Of a stretch of DNA of 16,980 nt, positions 7,802 through 14,714 are shown piece after piece (position 1 is the stretch's first letter; each line of letters begins with the position of its first letter). The DNA comes from Holophagaceae bacterium. GTDB lineage: Bacteria > Acidobacteriota > Holophagae > Holophagales > Holophagaceae. The position numbers and the translations under genes are program-made. The DNA is taken from contig PMJK01000053.1 in the NCBI GenBank assembly GCA_003158505.1, forward strand, positions 1 to 16,980, given 5' to 3'. The notes below the pieces were generated by a model. It did no database searches, had not been told where the DNA came from, and saw only the letters and a program-made list of their open reading frames with translations.

Positions 7802-7908
7802 ATGACGGTCCCGACCCACGTCGCCATCATTATCTCGGTATGCCCTCTGGGCATACGCGAGGCCGGCCACGCGGGTCCACCCAGCCGCTCTGGTCCTCGG
7901 AGCACGCG

Positions 7909-7912
<4 letters not shown>
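7802..7912 (+). CDS. Short leader ORF 2 overlapping the uppS start (36 codons)
   Basis: A 36-codon frame starting MTVPTHVAIII. Its TGA stop (7910-7912) overlaps the ATG of uppS (7909-7911) as ATGA, the classic arrangement for translational coupling. No strong Shine-Dalgarno precedes it (the TAGG at 7792-7795 is 6 bases before the ATG). The first ten codons are identical or nearly so to uppS codons 1-10. The coding status is unproven; the arrangement is directly visible. Confidence 0.4.
7834..7861 (+). promoter_or_regulatory. Hairpin 2 in the uppS leader
   Basis: CTCG-GTATGCCC, loop TCT, GGGCATAC-G-CGAG: a 12-bp stem with a single bulged G and no mismatch. It has no following T-tract, so it is not a standard terminator. 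Compared with hairpin 1 (7728-7755), the stem is preserved while the loop changes. Confidence 0.65.
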
Positions 7913-8594
<682 letters not shown>

Positions 8595-8595
<1 letters not shown>

Positions 8596-9482
8596 TGGAA
8601 CGGACCACGCCCAAGGTGGATACCAAGAACATGACCGTGCGCGTCACCTCAGCCCTGGTCTTTGGTGTCTTCTTTTTCACGCTCCTCTGGTTTGGGGACC
8701 GCCCATGGGCCCCCTGGACCTACCTGGCCCTCTTGGCCTTGGCGATCGTCATGGGCGTGCATGAGGTAACCCACATGGCCCAGGTGCGGGGCTTCAACCC
8801 TTCCCTGGGATCCGGGGTCCTGGTGGGCTGGGGCATCCTGGTGCATTTCTTCCTCGCAGTGGGGAACCAGGACCCATTGCCGCTTTGGCTCGTCTTCGCC
8901 CTCGGGGCCATGGTGATCCACTTCGGGGCCCTCTTTTTCGACCCGAAGCTTGAGGAAGCCCTGCCAAGCCAAGCCATCACCTGGCTTGGAGCCCTATACA
9001 TGGGTTTCGGCCTGGGCTTCCAGCAGAAGCTCTTCATGCTCCAGGGCACCCTGCCCAAGACCGGCAGCCGCGTGCTTCTCGCCCTCTACATCATCACCTG
9101 GTTCGGCGACAGCGCCGCCTACTTCGTGGGCACCTTCTTTGGCAAGCATAAGCTGGCTCGCCGCGTCAGCCCCAAGAAGAGCTGGGAGGGCGCCCTCGGC
9201 AACCTGGGCGGCAACCTCCTCGGGGCCTTCCTGCTGGTCGCCACGGTATGCACCGAGTGGACCGTGGTGGACGCCGTGGCCCTCGCTCTATTGATGGGGG
9301 TGGCAGGGCAGCTTGGCGATCTGGTGAAAAGTACCTGGAAGCGCAGCGCCGGCGTCAAGGATTCCAATGCCGGCAGTGTCTCCATTCCTGGCCATGGCGG
9401 CATGCTGGACCGGGTGGACAGCCTTGTCTTTGCGGCCCCGGTGTTCTACGCCTACCTGCACTTTGTCAAAGGATTCAACTAG
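8595..9482 (+). CDS. cdsA: Phosphatidate cytidylyltransferase CdsA
   Basis: Polytopic membrane enzyme that converts phosphatidic acid and CTP to CDP-diacylglycerol, the precursor of phosphatidylglycerol and phosphatidylethanolamine. 295 residues with about seven or eight hydrophobic segments. The C-terminal signature is present: W-K-R-S-A-G-V-K-D-S, then IPGHGGMLDRVDS with the essential Asp residues. Between KDS and IPGHGG there are six residues (NAGSVS), where E. coli CdsA has three (GHL). The ATG at 8595 overlaps the uppS stop by one base. Upstream in-frame extension would run inside uppS and was rejected. dxr begins at the base after the cdsA stop. Confidence 0.95.
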
Positions 9483-10637
9483 TTGAGATCCCTCGCCATC
9501 CTCGGCTCCACCGGGAGCATCGGCACCTCGACCCTGGAGGTGGTGCGGGCCCATCCAGAAAGGCTATCCGTGCTGGCCATGGCGGCAGGGCGGAACCGGG
9601 ACCTCTTGAAGGTCCAGTGCGAGGCCTTCCGGCCCCGCTGCGTGTCCGTGGGATCGAAGGAGGATGCGGATTGGCTCCGCTCCAACCTTTCCTACCAACC
9701 CGAACTGCATTGGGGCCATGAAGGGCTCCTGGCCTGCGCCCTCCATACCGATGTCGATACGGTCCTCGCCGCCATCGTGGGCAGCGCCGGCCTGGCCAGC
9801 ACCGAAGCCGCCCTCCGGGCCGGCCGTCGGGTCTGCGTGGCCAACAAGGAGTCGCTCGTGGTCGGCGGAGCCCTCATGCATGAGGCGGCCCTGGCGGGCG
9901 GCGGCGAACTGCTGCCCGTGGACAGCGAGCACGCGGCCCTGCATCAGCTTCTGTCGGACCGGGATCCGGCCACCATCCGGGAGGTCCGCATCACCGCCAG
10001 CGGCGGGCCCTTCCGCGACTGGCCCCTGGCCCGCATCCAGGCCGCCACCGTTGCCGAGGCCCTGAACCACCCCACCTGGAAGATGGGGCCCAAGATCACC
10101 ATCGACAGCGCCACCCTCATGAATAAGGGGCTGGAGGTCATCGAGGCCTCAGTGTTGTTCGGTCTCTCATCGGACCAGGTGGCCGTGACCGTTCATCCCC
10201 AGAGTCAAGTGCACGCCATGGTGGGCTTCCACGACGGCAGCTACCAGCTCCAGGTCTGCGCCAACGACATGAAACTGCCCATCCAGTACTGCCTGCTCTA
10301 TCCGGACAAGGAGCCGGGTCCCGTGGCCCCCTATCCCTGGGACGACCCCCGGCAATGGACCTTCGAGCCCCCCGATCTGGAGCGTTTCCCTTGCCTGGGC
10401 TTGGCCTTCCAGGCCCTGAGGGAAGGTGGCACGGCCCCGGCCCTGCTGAATGCCGCCAATGAGGTGGCTGTGGCCGCTTTTCTCCAGGGTCGCCTCGGGT
10501 TCTGGGACATCCAGGCCTGCAATCAGGAGGTCCTGTCCAGGATCCCGGCCACACCTCTGGGGTCTCTCGCGCAAGTGCTGGGTGCGGACCTGGCCGCAAG
10601 GCGTCATGCTGAAGGGTGGGTCCAAGCCCGGACCTAA
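9483..10637 (+). CDS. dxr: 1-deoxy-D-xylulose 5-phosphate reductoisomerase Dxr (TTG start)
   Basis: Second enzyme of the MEP isoprenoid pathway, forming 2-C-methyl-D-erythritol 4-phosphate with NADPH; the target of fosmidomycin. 384 residues. Visible are the NADPH-binding GSTGSIGTSTL (8-18), NKESLV (121-126), metal ligands D147 and E149 in VDSEH, NKGLEVIEA with E218, and HPQSQVHAMV. The start is a TTG at 9483, directly after the cdsA TAG, with AAAGGA about nine bases before it. It is needed because GSTGSIG must lie near the N-terminus and no ATG precedes it in frame after the cdsA stop. The product feeds isoprenoid precursors to UppS, encoded in the same operon. Confidence 0.97.
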   Translation: MRSLAILGSTGSIGTSTLEVVRAHPERLSVLAMAAGRNRDLLKVQCEAFRPRCVSVGSKEDADWLRSNLSYQPELHWGHEGLLACALHTDVDTVLAAIVGSAGLASTEAALRAGRRVCVANKESLVVGGALMHEAALAGGGELLPVDSEHAALHQLLSDRDPATIREVRITASGGPFRDWPLARIQAATVAEALNHPTWKMGPKITIDSATLMNKGLEVIEASVLFGLSSDQVAVTVHPQSQVHAMVGFHDGSYQLQVCANDMKLPIQYCLLYPDKEPGPVAPYPWDDPRQWTFEPPDLERFPCLGLAFQALREGGTAPALLNAANEVAVAAFLQGRLGFWDIQACNQEVLSRIPATPLGSLAQVLGADLAARRHAEGWVQART

Positions 10638-10652
10638 TCGACCTGGACATCC

Positions 10653-11777
10653 ATGAAGCGCCTTTCCTTTGCCTTTTCCATCGCCCTCGTCACCATCGTC
10701 TCCCTGAACTGGCCCAGTGTGGGTTTCTGGGGGCCGGTGCTGATGCTCGGCGGCCTGGTCTTCCTGCACGAAGGGGGACACTTCCTCGCGGCCAAATACA
10801 TGGGCATGCCCGTGGAGGTCTTCTCCCTGGGCTTCGGTTCCCGCCTCTTCGGATTCAAATGGCGGGAAACCGACGTGCGTCTTTCCATCCTGCCCCTGGG
10901 CGGGTACGTCAAGCTCGCGGGCTTCAATCCCGAGGAACCCGGGGCAGATGACCCCTACGGCTTCCTCCAGCAGCCCTACGGCAAGCGCATGCTCTTCTAC
11001 AGCGGCGGCATCCTGGCGAACCTGGTCACCACCCTGATCCTGTTCACCTTCGTGGGCGCCGACCAGTCCCGGGTCACCAAGGTGCAGGAATCCTGGACCG
11101 TCATTGAGGTCGTGCCCGGAAGCGCCGCCGAACAAGGGGGCCTCAAGGTCGGCGACGAACTCCGCAGCATTGGCGACCTGAGCTTCCCCGCTACTGAGTG
11201 GGAGACGGCCGTGGCCTATATCCAGGCCCACCCCGGCCAGCCCGTGCCCTTCCGAATCACCCGGGAGGGCGCGCCTCTGGAGTTCCCGCTGACGCCACGC
11301 CTCGATGGCGGCAAGGGCCGGTTGGGCTTCATGCCTGCACCGCTGTCCACCCCCCTGGAGCGGCGCGCCTACCGTCCCAACGACTTCCTGATGGGCGGAC
11401 GCTATGCCGTGACCACCTCCTGGCGCATGAGCGGACAGGTGCTTGGCTTCCTCAAGCGCCTCATCAGCTTCCAGGCCAAGAGCTCTGAGGTGTCCGGGCC
11501 CATCGGCATCATCCGCCAGGGCAGCCGTGCCGCGAAGACGGGCTGGGACGTCTTCCTCTTCATGTGTGGCGCCATCAGCCTGCAGCTGGGCCTGATCAAT
11601 GCCCTCCCCATTCCCGCCCTCGACGGGGGCCACATGGCCCTGCTGACCTTCGAGAAGCTGCGCCGCCGGGACCTCACCATCGAGCTCAAGGAGAAGATCC
11701 TCACCGGCGGCTTCCTGCTGCTGGCCTCCCTGATGGTTCTGGTGATCGTCATGGATCTGCTGAAGCTGAGGAAATAG
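10653..11777 (+). CDS. rseP: Site-2 intramembrane metalloprotease RseP (M50B)
   Basis: Inner-membrane zinc protease that cleaves transmembrane segments of anti-sigma factors and leftover signal peptides. 374 residues. The zinc motif HEGGH is at 39-43 inside the first membrane segment. A single PDZ domain spans about 142-215, where E. coli RseP has two. The second zinc-site motif, LINALPIPALDGGH, carries D324. A final membrane helix lies at about 352-370. It starts 15 bases after dxr, in the widely conserved order uppS-cdsA-dxr-rseP, so it is probably the last gene of that transcript. No anti-sigma substrate gene lies in the window. Confidence 0.95.
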   Translation: MKRLSFAFSIALVTIVSLNWPSVGFWGPVLMLGGLVFLHEGGHFLAAKYMGMPVEVFSLGFGSRLFGFKWRETDVRLSILPLGGYVKLAGFNPEEPGADDPYGFLQQPYGKRMLFYSGGILANLVTTLILFTFVGADQSRVTKVQESWTVIEVVPGSAAEQGGLKVGDELRSIGDLSFPATEWETAVAYIQAHPGQPVPFRITREGAPLEFPLTPRLDGGKGRLGFMPAPLSTPLERRAYRPNDFLMGGRYAVTTSWRMSGQVLGFLKRLISFQAKSSEVSGPIGIIRQGSRAAKTGWDVFLFMCGAISLQLGLINALPIPALDGGHMALLTFEKLRRRDLTIELKEKILTGGFLLLASLMVLVIVMDLLKLRK

Positions 11778-11908
11778 GGCTCAGGGCCCAGGATGGCCTT
11801 GAAGGCCGCCCGGAGACCGCCTGCCAGTCCACTGAGGCGGAGTTGGGTCCCTTGGTCCTGGAACGGGGAGCCCCCAGTCGGCACCCAAAGGTTCAGTCCG
11901 GAGTCCCC

Positions 11909-12445
11909 ATGCGTCCTGTCCTATTCCTTGCCCTCCTCGCCACCCTGGCCCTGCCCGCCGCTGAAAGGAAGATTCCCATGTCCCTCTACGACATCACCCT
12001 GAACACACTGGAAGGGAAGCCCCAGTCCCTCGCCGCCTACAAGGGCAAGGTGGTGCTGGCCGTCAATGTGGCCAGCGAATGCGGGTTCACGCCCCAATAC
12101 GCCGGGCTGCAGAAGCTCTATGCCGAGCAGAAGGACCGCGGCCTGATGGTGCTTGGTTTCCCCTGCAACCAGTTCGGCGGCCAGGAGCCGGGCACCCCGG
12201 CCCAGATCGAGACCTTCTGCCAGAAGAACTACGGCGTGACCTTTCCGCTCTTCGAAAAGCTCGACGTGAAGGGCCCTGGTCAGGCTCCGCTCTACACCTT
12301 CCTCACGGCCAAGCATGGCGAGCCCGCCTGGAATTTCCACAAGTACCTGGTGGGAAAGGACGGGCAAGTGATCCAGGCCTTCGGCAGCAAAGTGGCTCCG
12401 GACAGCGCCGAGTTGAAGGCCGCCATCGAGGCCGCGCTGAAGTAG
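11909..12445 (+). CDS. Glutathione peroxidase family thiol peroxidase, possibly exported
   Basis: Reduces hydrogen peroxide and lipid hydroperoxides; bacterial Cys forms like this usually draw electrons from thioredoxin. 178 residues. The peroxidatic Cys is C58 in NVASECGFTPQY, followed by GFPCNQFGGQEPG (83-95) and W141/N142 in WNFHKYLV. C86 or C104 could be the resolving cysteine. The upstream ATG (11909, GGAG at 11900-11903) gives a signal-peptide-like start, with hydrophobic core 4-15 and A-L-P-A-A before E19. A second in-frame ATG at 11978 (M24), preceded by AAAGGAAG (11964-11971), would give the standard cytosolic MSLYDI start. Both ribosome sites look usable. It is separated by 131 bases from rseP and probably transcribed independently. 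Confidence 0.93.
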   Translation: MRPVLFLALLATLALPAAERKIPMSLYDITLNTLEGKPQSLAAYKGKVVLAVNVASECGFTPQYAGLQKLYAEQKDRGLMVLGFPCNQFGGQEPGTPAQIETFCQKNYGVTFPLFEKLDVKGPGQAPLYTFLTAKHGEPAWNFHKYLVGKDGQVIQAFGSKVAPDSAELKAAIEAALK

Positions 12446-12463
12446 GTGCTCCCTAAGAGAAGC

Positions 12464-12564
12464 GCTGGTCGCGGAAAACGCGAAAGTCACACAGAAGGCA
12501 CAGAAAACTGATTTCTGATTTCATTTCGCGCTTTCCGGCATCTTCCGTGCTTTCCGCGACCAGC
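12464..12564. repeat. 101-bp imperfect palindromic repeat element
   Basis: The ends are perfect 14-bp inverted repeats: GCTGGTCGCGGAAA at 12464-12477 and its complement at 12551-12564. An inner pair, CGCGAAA (12479-12485) with TTTCGCG (12524-12530), encloses an AT-richer core containing ACAGAAGGCACAGAAA and two CTGATTT copies. It sits exactly between two convergent stop codons; marC's stop begins at the next base, 12565. It encodes nothing. It resembles dispersed intergenic palindromes (REP or MITE-like). It could also terminate transcription from both sides, though there is no T-tract at the outer stem. Confidence 0.85.
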
Positions 12565-13251
12565 CTACTTTGTCGAGACAATCGCCGCCGGCGGCATCTG
12601 CTGAATCTCGATGTAGAGTTCCTTCACGCCATTGATGAGGAACTGCATGGCCACGGCCGCGAGGATGAGGCCCATGAGTTTGTTCACCACACTGGTGCCG
12701 ATGGCCCCCAGGCGCGAGAACACGGCCGGCGCCTTGCGGAGGAAGAGATAGACGATCCAGGTATTGAGGAGGATGGCCACGATCACGACCCCATACTCCA
12801 GCCAGCCGAGGCCCACGATCATGCCCATGACCGTGGAGATGGTGCCGGGGCCCGCCACCAGCGGGATACCGAAGGGGATGATGGCGAAGGCCTCGGGAAG
12901 TTTCCGGCTGGCCTCGGCCTTCTCGTTCGCGGTGCTCCGTTCCCGGGGATCTTCGCCATAGAGCATTCCGATGGCGCGGTAGAGCACCAGGGCCCCCCCC
13001 ACGAACCGCATGGCCAGGGCCGTGAAGCCGAAGAGGCTGAAGATGAACTGGCCCACCAGGGCGAAACCGAGCATGGCCGCCCCGACAGTCAGCGAGGCCT
13101 TCCTCGCGCTGCGGCGGAGGGCGGTGCGCTCCATCCCCGCCGTAGCACTGGCAAAGATGGCCGCCGAGCTGATCGGGTTGAGCACGGAGAACAACGAGGT
13201 CGTCACTCCGAGGGCGAAGGACCAGGTGGGCGTAGGGCCGAGGTGGGGCAT
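12565..13251 (-). CDS. MarC family integral membrane protein
   Basis: 228-residue polytopic inner-membrane protein of the MarC/UPF0056 family with about six hydrophobic helices. Family hallmarks are the N-terminal F-S-V-L-N-P-I, the G-G-A-L-V-L-Y-R-A-I-G-M-L segment, the loop ending in A-I-I-P-F-G-I-P-L-V-A-G-P-G-T-I-S, and a last helix with F-L-I-N-G-V-K. No transport substrate is established for the family, and the old link to multidrug resistance in E. coli was not upheld. No good Shine-Dalgarno precedes the ATG at 13251. The start codon lies in a 12-bp palindrome, GGGGCATGCCCC (13245-13256). It is divergent from the acyltransferase gene, with only about 29 bases between starts. Confidence 0.9.
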   Translation of the reverse strand: MPHLGPTPTWSFALGVTTSLFSVLNPISSAAIFASATAGMERTALRRSARKASLTVGAAMLGFALVGQFIFSLFGFTALAMRFVGGALVLYRAIGMLYGEDPRERSTANEKAEASRKLPEAFAIIPFGIPLVAGPGTISTVMGMIVGLGWLEYGVVIVAILLNTWIVYLFLRKAPAVFSRLGAIGTSVVNKLMGLILAAVAMQFLINGVKELYIEIQQMPPAAIVSTK

Positions 13252-13280
13252 GCCCCAGGTTACCGCGTAGGATGGTGGGC

Positions 13281-13895
13281 ATGCGTGACGTGGGGGCTCT
13301 GCGGGAACAGCACAAGCGCCGGTTGGCCTGGATGCCCTGGCTCTACTTCACCCTCAAGGCCCGGCACAAGGCCTGGGCCGAAGCCTGGCAGGCGGAGGTG
13401 CAGGCCTGCCTGCTCGCCCAGGAGACCGTCCAGATCGGGCACGGCTCTTTCATCGCCCCGGACGCCGGCATCTTTGGCGAGCCCGGCCGTGGCGTGGTCA
13501 TCGGCGACCGCTGTGCCATCGCCAGCCAGGCGTTTCTGCACGGCCCCATCACCCTCGGAAACGACGTCAGCGTCAACGCCGGTGCGCGGCTGGATGGCGG
13601 CCGCAAGGGCCTGCTGGTCGGCGACGGCACCCGGATCGCCAGCGGCGCGGCCCTCTACGCCTTCGACCATGGATTGAGGCCGGATCGCGATCTCAGAGAT
13701 CAGCCCGTGCGTTCCCGAGGCATCCGCATCGGTCGGGATGTCTGGATCGGCGCCAACGCCGGCATCACGGATGGCGTGATCATCGGCGATCACGCCGTGG
13801 TGGCCATGGGCGCCGTTGTCACCAGGGATGTGGCGGAATGGGCCATCGTGGCCGGCGTGCCTGCGGTGGTCATCGGGGATCGCCGGTCCAGGTGA
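13281..13895 (+). CDS. Hexapeptide-repeat (left-handed beta-helix) O-acyltransferase
   Basis: About 204 residues. An amphipathic N-terminal segment is followed by hexapeptide repeats typical of the LbH fold, such as V-V-I-G-D-R, I-T-L-G-N-D, L-L-V-G-D-G, I-R-I-G-R-D and V-I-I-G-D-H. The F-D-H motif of maltose/galactoside acetyltransferase-like enzymes follows the third (A-L-Y-A-F-D-H-G), providing a likely catalytic His. It ends with V-W-I-G-A-N-A-G-I-T-D-G-V and V-A-G-V-P-A. Such enzymes acetylate or otherwise acylate sugars or polysaccharide units as trimers. The acceptor is unknown and no polysaccharide cluster is nearby. I prefer the ATG at 13281, with AGGA (13269-13272) eight bases upstream, over the in-frame ATG at 13272, which has no ribosome site. 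Confidence 0.9.
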   Translation: MRDVGALREQHKRRLAWMPWLYFTLKARHKAWAEAWQAEVQACLLAQETVQIGHGSFIAPDAGIFGEPGRGVVIGDRCAIASQAFLHGPITLGNDVSVNAGARLDGGRKGLLVGDGTRIASGAALYAFDHGLRPDRDLRDQPVRSRGIRIGRDVWIGANAGITDGVIIGDHAVVAMGAVVTRDVAEWAIVAGVPAVVIGDRRSR

Positions 13896-14062
13896 TCGCG
13901 TCGCCTCCTGCCACACCGTCGCATCCGCCCGTTGCAGTTCACCCGGATGCCCAGCGGAATTGAAAACTCAAAGACCTGTGGACACTGCCTTTCAATGGTT
14001 GGCATGGGACGTGAGTTCCCACGTGCATGGGGCCGAAGCCACCCCGCCCCGAAGGAGGCACC

Positions 14063-14320
14063 ATGCGACACCCATCCCTGTTCGCACTCATCGCCCTCTC
14101 GGCCATCTCCCTCTCTGCCCATGATCACTGGCGCGATTCCCGCCGCATGGCAGTGATCGCAGGTTCCCGTTGCGTCCCGTACCGTCATTGGGAAGGGCGG
14201 CGTGGGGAAGATCGCTGGATGGGCCACGGCTATGTCCGTCATCACGATTTCGACGATCGCATCATCCTGCGGCCCCTTGACCCGCCTTTTAGGGAACGGG
14301 TGGAGCTTCGGTTCCGCTGA
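14063..14320 (+). CDS. Small exported basic protein of unknown function
   Basis: 85 residues, not recognised. An excellent Shine-Dalgarno (AGGAGG, 14053-14058) precedes the ATG by four bases. The first 19 residues are a clean signal peptide (R2 and H3, then a hydrophobic stretch, with likely cleavage after SLSA). The mature part is about 66 residues, rich in Arg, His, Asp and Trp (HDHWRD near its start; a GHGYVRHHDFDD stretch) with a single Cys. Histidine and aspartate richness could mean metal binding, but this is only a composition remark. The 167 bases upstream hold no other gene that I can see. Confidence 0.75.
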   Translation: MRHPSLFALIALSAISLSAHDHWRDSRRMAVIAGSRCVPYRHWEGRRGEDRWMGHGYVRHHDFDDRIILRPLDPPFRERVELRFR

Positions 14321-14345
14321 TCCACTCCAGATTTGACAGCGGGTG

Positions 14346-14383
14346 TCCACCCTCTGCCGAGACACTGGATGGAGGGTCGTGGA
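14346..14383 (+). terminator. Possible imperfect hairpin after the small exported protein gene
   Basis: TCCAC-CCTC (14346-14354) can pair with GAGG (14372-14375) and GTGGA (14379-14383), with a three-base bulge. It lies 25 bases after a stop codon. An A/T-rich stretch begins about ten bases later. Weak structural evidence only. Confidence 0.25.
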
Positions 14384-14415
14384 TAGCCCCATTCAAAAAT
14401 TTTCGCCATGAAGCC

Positions 14416-14444
14416 TTGACAAATACGAAATTTAAACGAATACT
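14416..14444 (+). promoter_or_regulatory. Sigma70-type promoter for the 66-residue protein gene
   Basis: A perfect -35 TTGACA (14416-14421), a 17-base spacer that is AT-rich, and a -10-like AATACT (14439-14444). Transcription would start near 14451 and leave a leader of about 20 bases before the ATG at 14471. This is the best-looking promoter in the window together with that of dnaK. Confidence 0.65.
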
Positions 14445-14470
14445 GGGTGGACGGGACAACTGGAGCCCCC

Positions 14471-14671
14471 ATGCGGACCTCTTCGCGCACCTTCGGTTAC
14501 AAGCTCAGCGGCTTCTTCATGGAATACGGCCCCATTGAGGCCGATAACCTGGATGCCGCCAAGTCCCAGATCCGCCAGCGGCTGGGCGTGAGCCGGTTGC
14601 CCCTGGGCGTTCAAATCTGGGATCTGGCCGAGCGCCCTCTCACCCGTTGGCGGATCGACGCCGCGAGTTGA
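14471..14671 (+). CDS. Small protein of unknown function (66 residues)
   Basis: 66 residues, not recognised. It begins MRTSSRTFGYKL, continues with a G-F-F-M-E-Y-G-P-I-E-A-D segment and a predicted helix (D-A-A-K-S-Q-I-R-Q-R-L-G-V), and ends in W-D-L-A-E-R-P-L-T-R-W-R-I-D. No signal peptide or membrane helix. The pattern strand-helix-strand (GVQIWDLA) suggests a compact alpha/beta fold. The start at 14471 has TGGAG about five bases upstream and fits the promoter at 14416-14444; an in-frame ATG at 14447 would fall just before or at the transcription start. It has its own strong promoter and is convergent with ribF, 43 bases away. Confidence 0.75.
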   Translation: MRTSSRTFGYKLSGFFMEYGPIEADNLDAAKSQIRQRLGVSRLPLGVQIWDLAERPLTRWRIDAAS

Positions 14672-14714
14672 AGTCGGTCGTCTTTCACCGATCTGCTCAC
14701 CTCTTGCCCCTGGT

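Larger units (their letters stand above)
7693..7871 (+). repeat. Two upstream copies of the uppS start region, each with a conserved hairpin
   Basis: A unit of about 73 bases occurs at 7693-7765 and again at 7799-7871, differing at only about seven positions. Its first 33 or so bases match the true start of uppS (from about 7906): CGCGATGACSGTCCCGACC and on to the CATCAT codons, encoding MTVPTHVAII in all three places. The rest of each upstream unit is a hairpin-bearing segment that uppS itself lacks. ATG-to-ATG distances are 106 and 107 bases. The second copy is nearly identical to the uppS start; the first differs from it at three bases, all third codon positions. The tails after each unit (7766-7798 and 7872-7905) are barely alike. 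This accounts for most of the 337-base gap between the fusion kinase and uppS. Confidence 0.9.

Noticed and set aside
7840..7908. An upstream ATG for uppS adding 23 residues
   Set aside because: The added codons run through the leader hairpin and repeat tail. The family begins just before H-V-A-I-I-M-D-G-N-G, and the 7909 start has GGAG at good spacing.
7572..7908. uppS pseudogene copies from a failed duplication of the whole gene
   Set aside because: Only about the first ten codons are repeated; nothing of the rest of uppS is present upstream, so this is a short-unit duplication and not a decayed gene copy.
10167..11633. A 488-codon open frame on the minus strand across dxr and rseP
   Set aside because: It lies antisense to two secure genes; its length comes from high-GC codon bias, it has no ribosome site, and its product is low-complexity (Gly/Glu/His-rich) with no domain.
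11402..11884. A possible minus-strand gene ending inside rseP, with a Gly/Leu-rich N-terminus
   Set aside because: Most of it is antisense to rseP; there is no good ribosome site and no recognisable domain in the translation.
14672..14714. A terminator between the convergent 66-residue gene and ribF
   Set aside because: Only a five-bp stem (TCGGT with ACCGA) with no T-tract, too weak to call.
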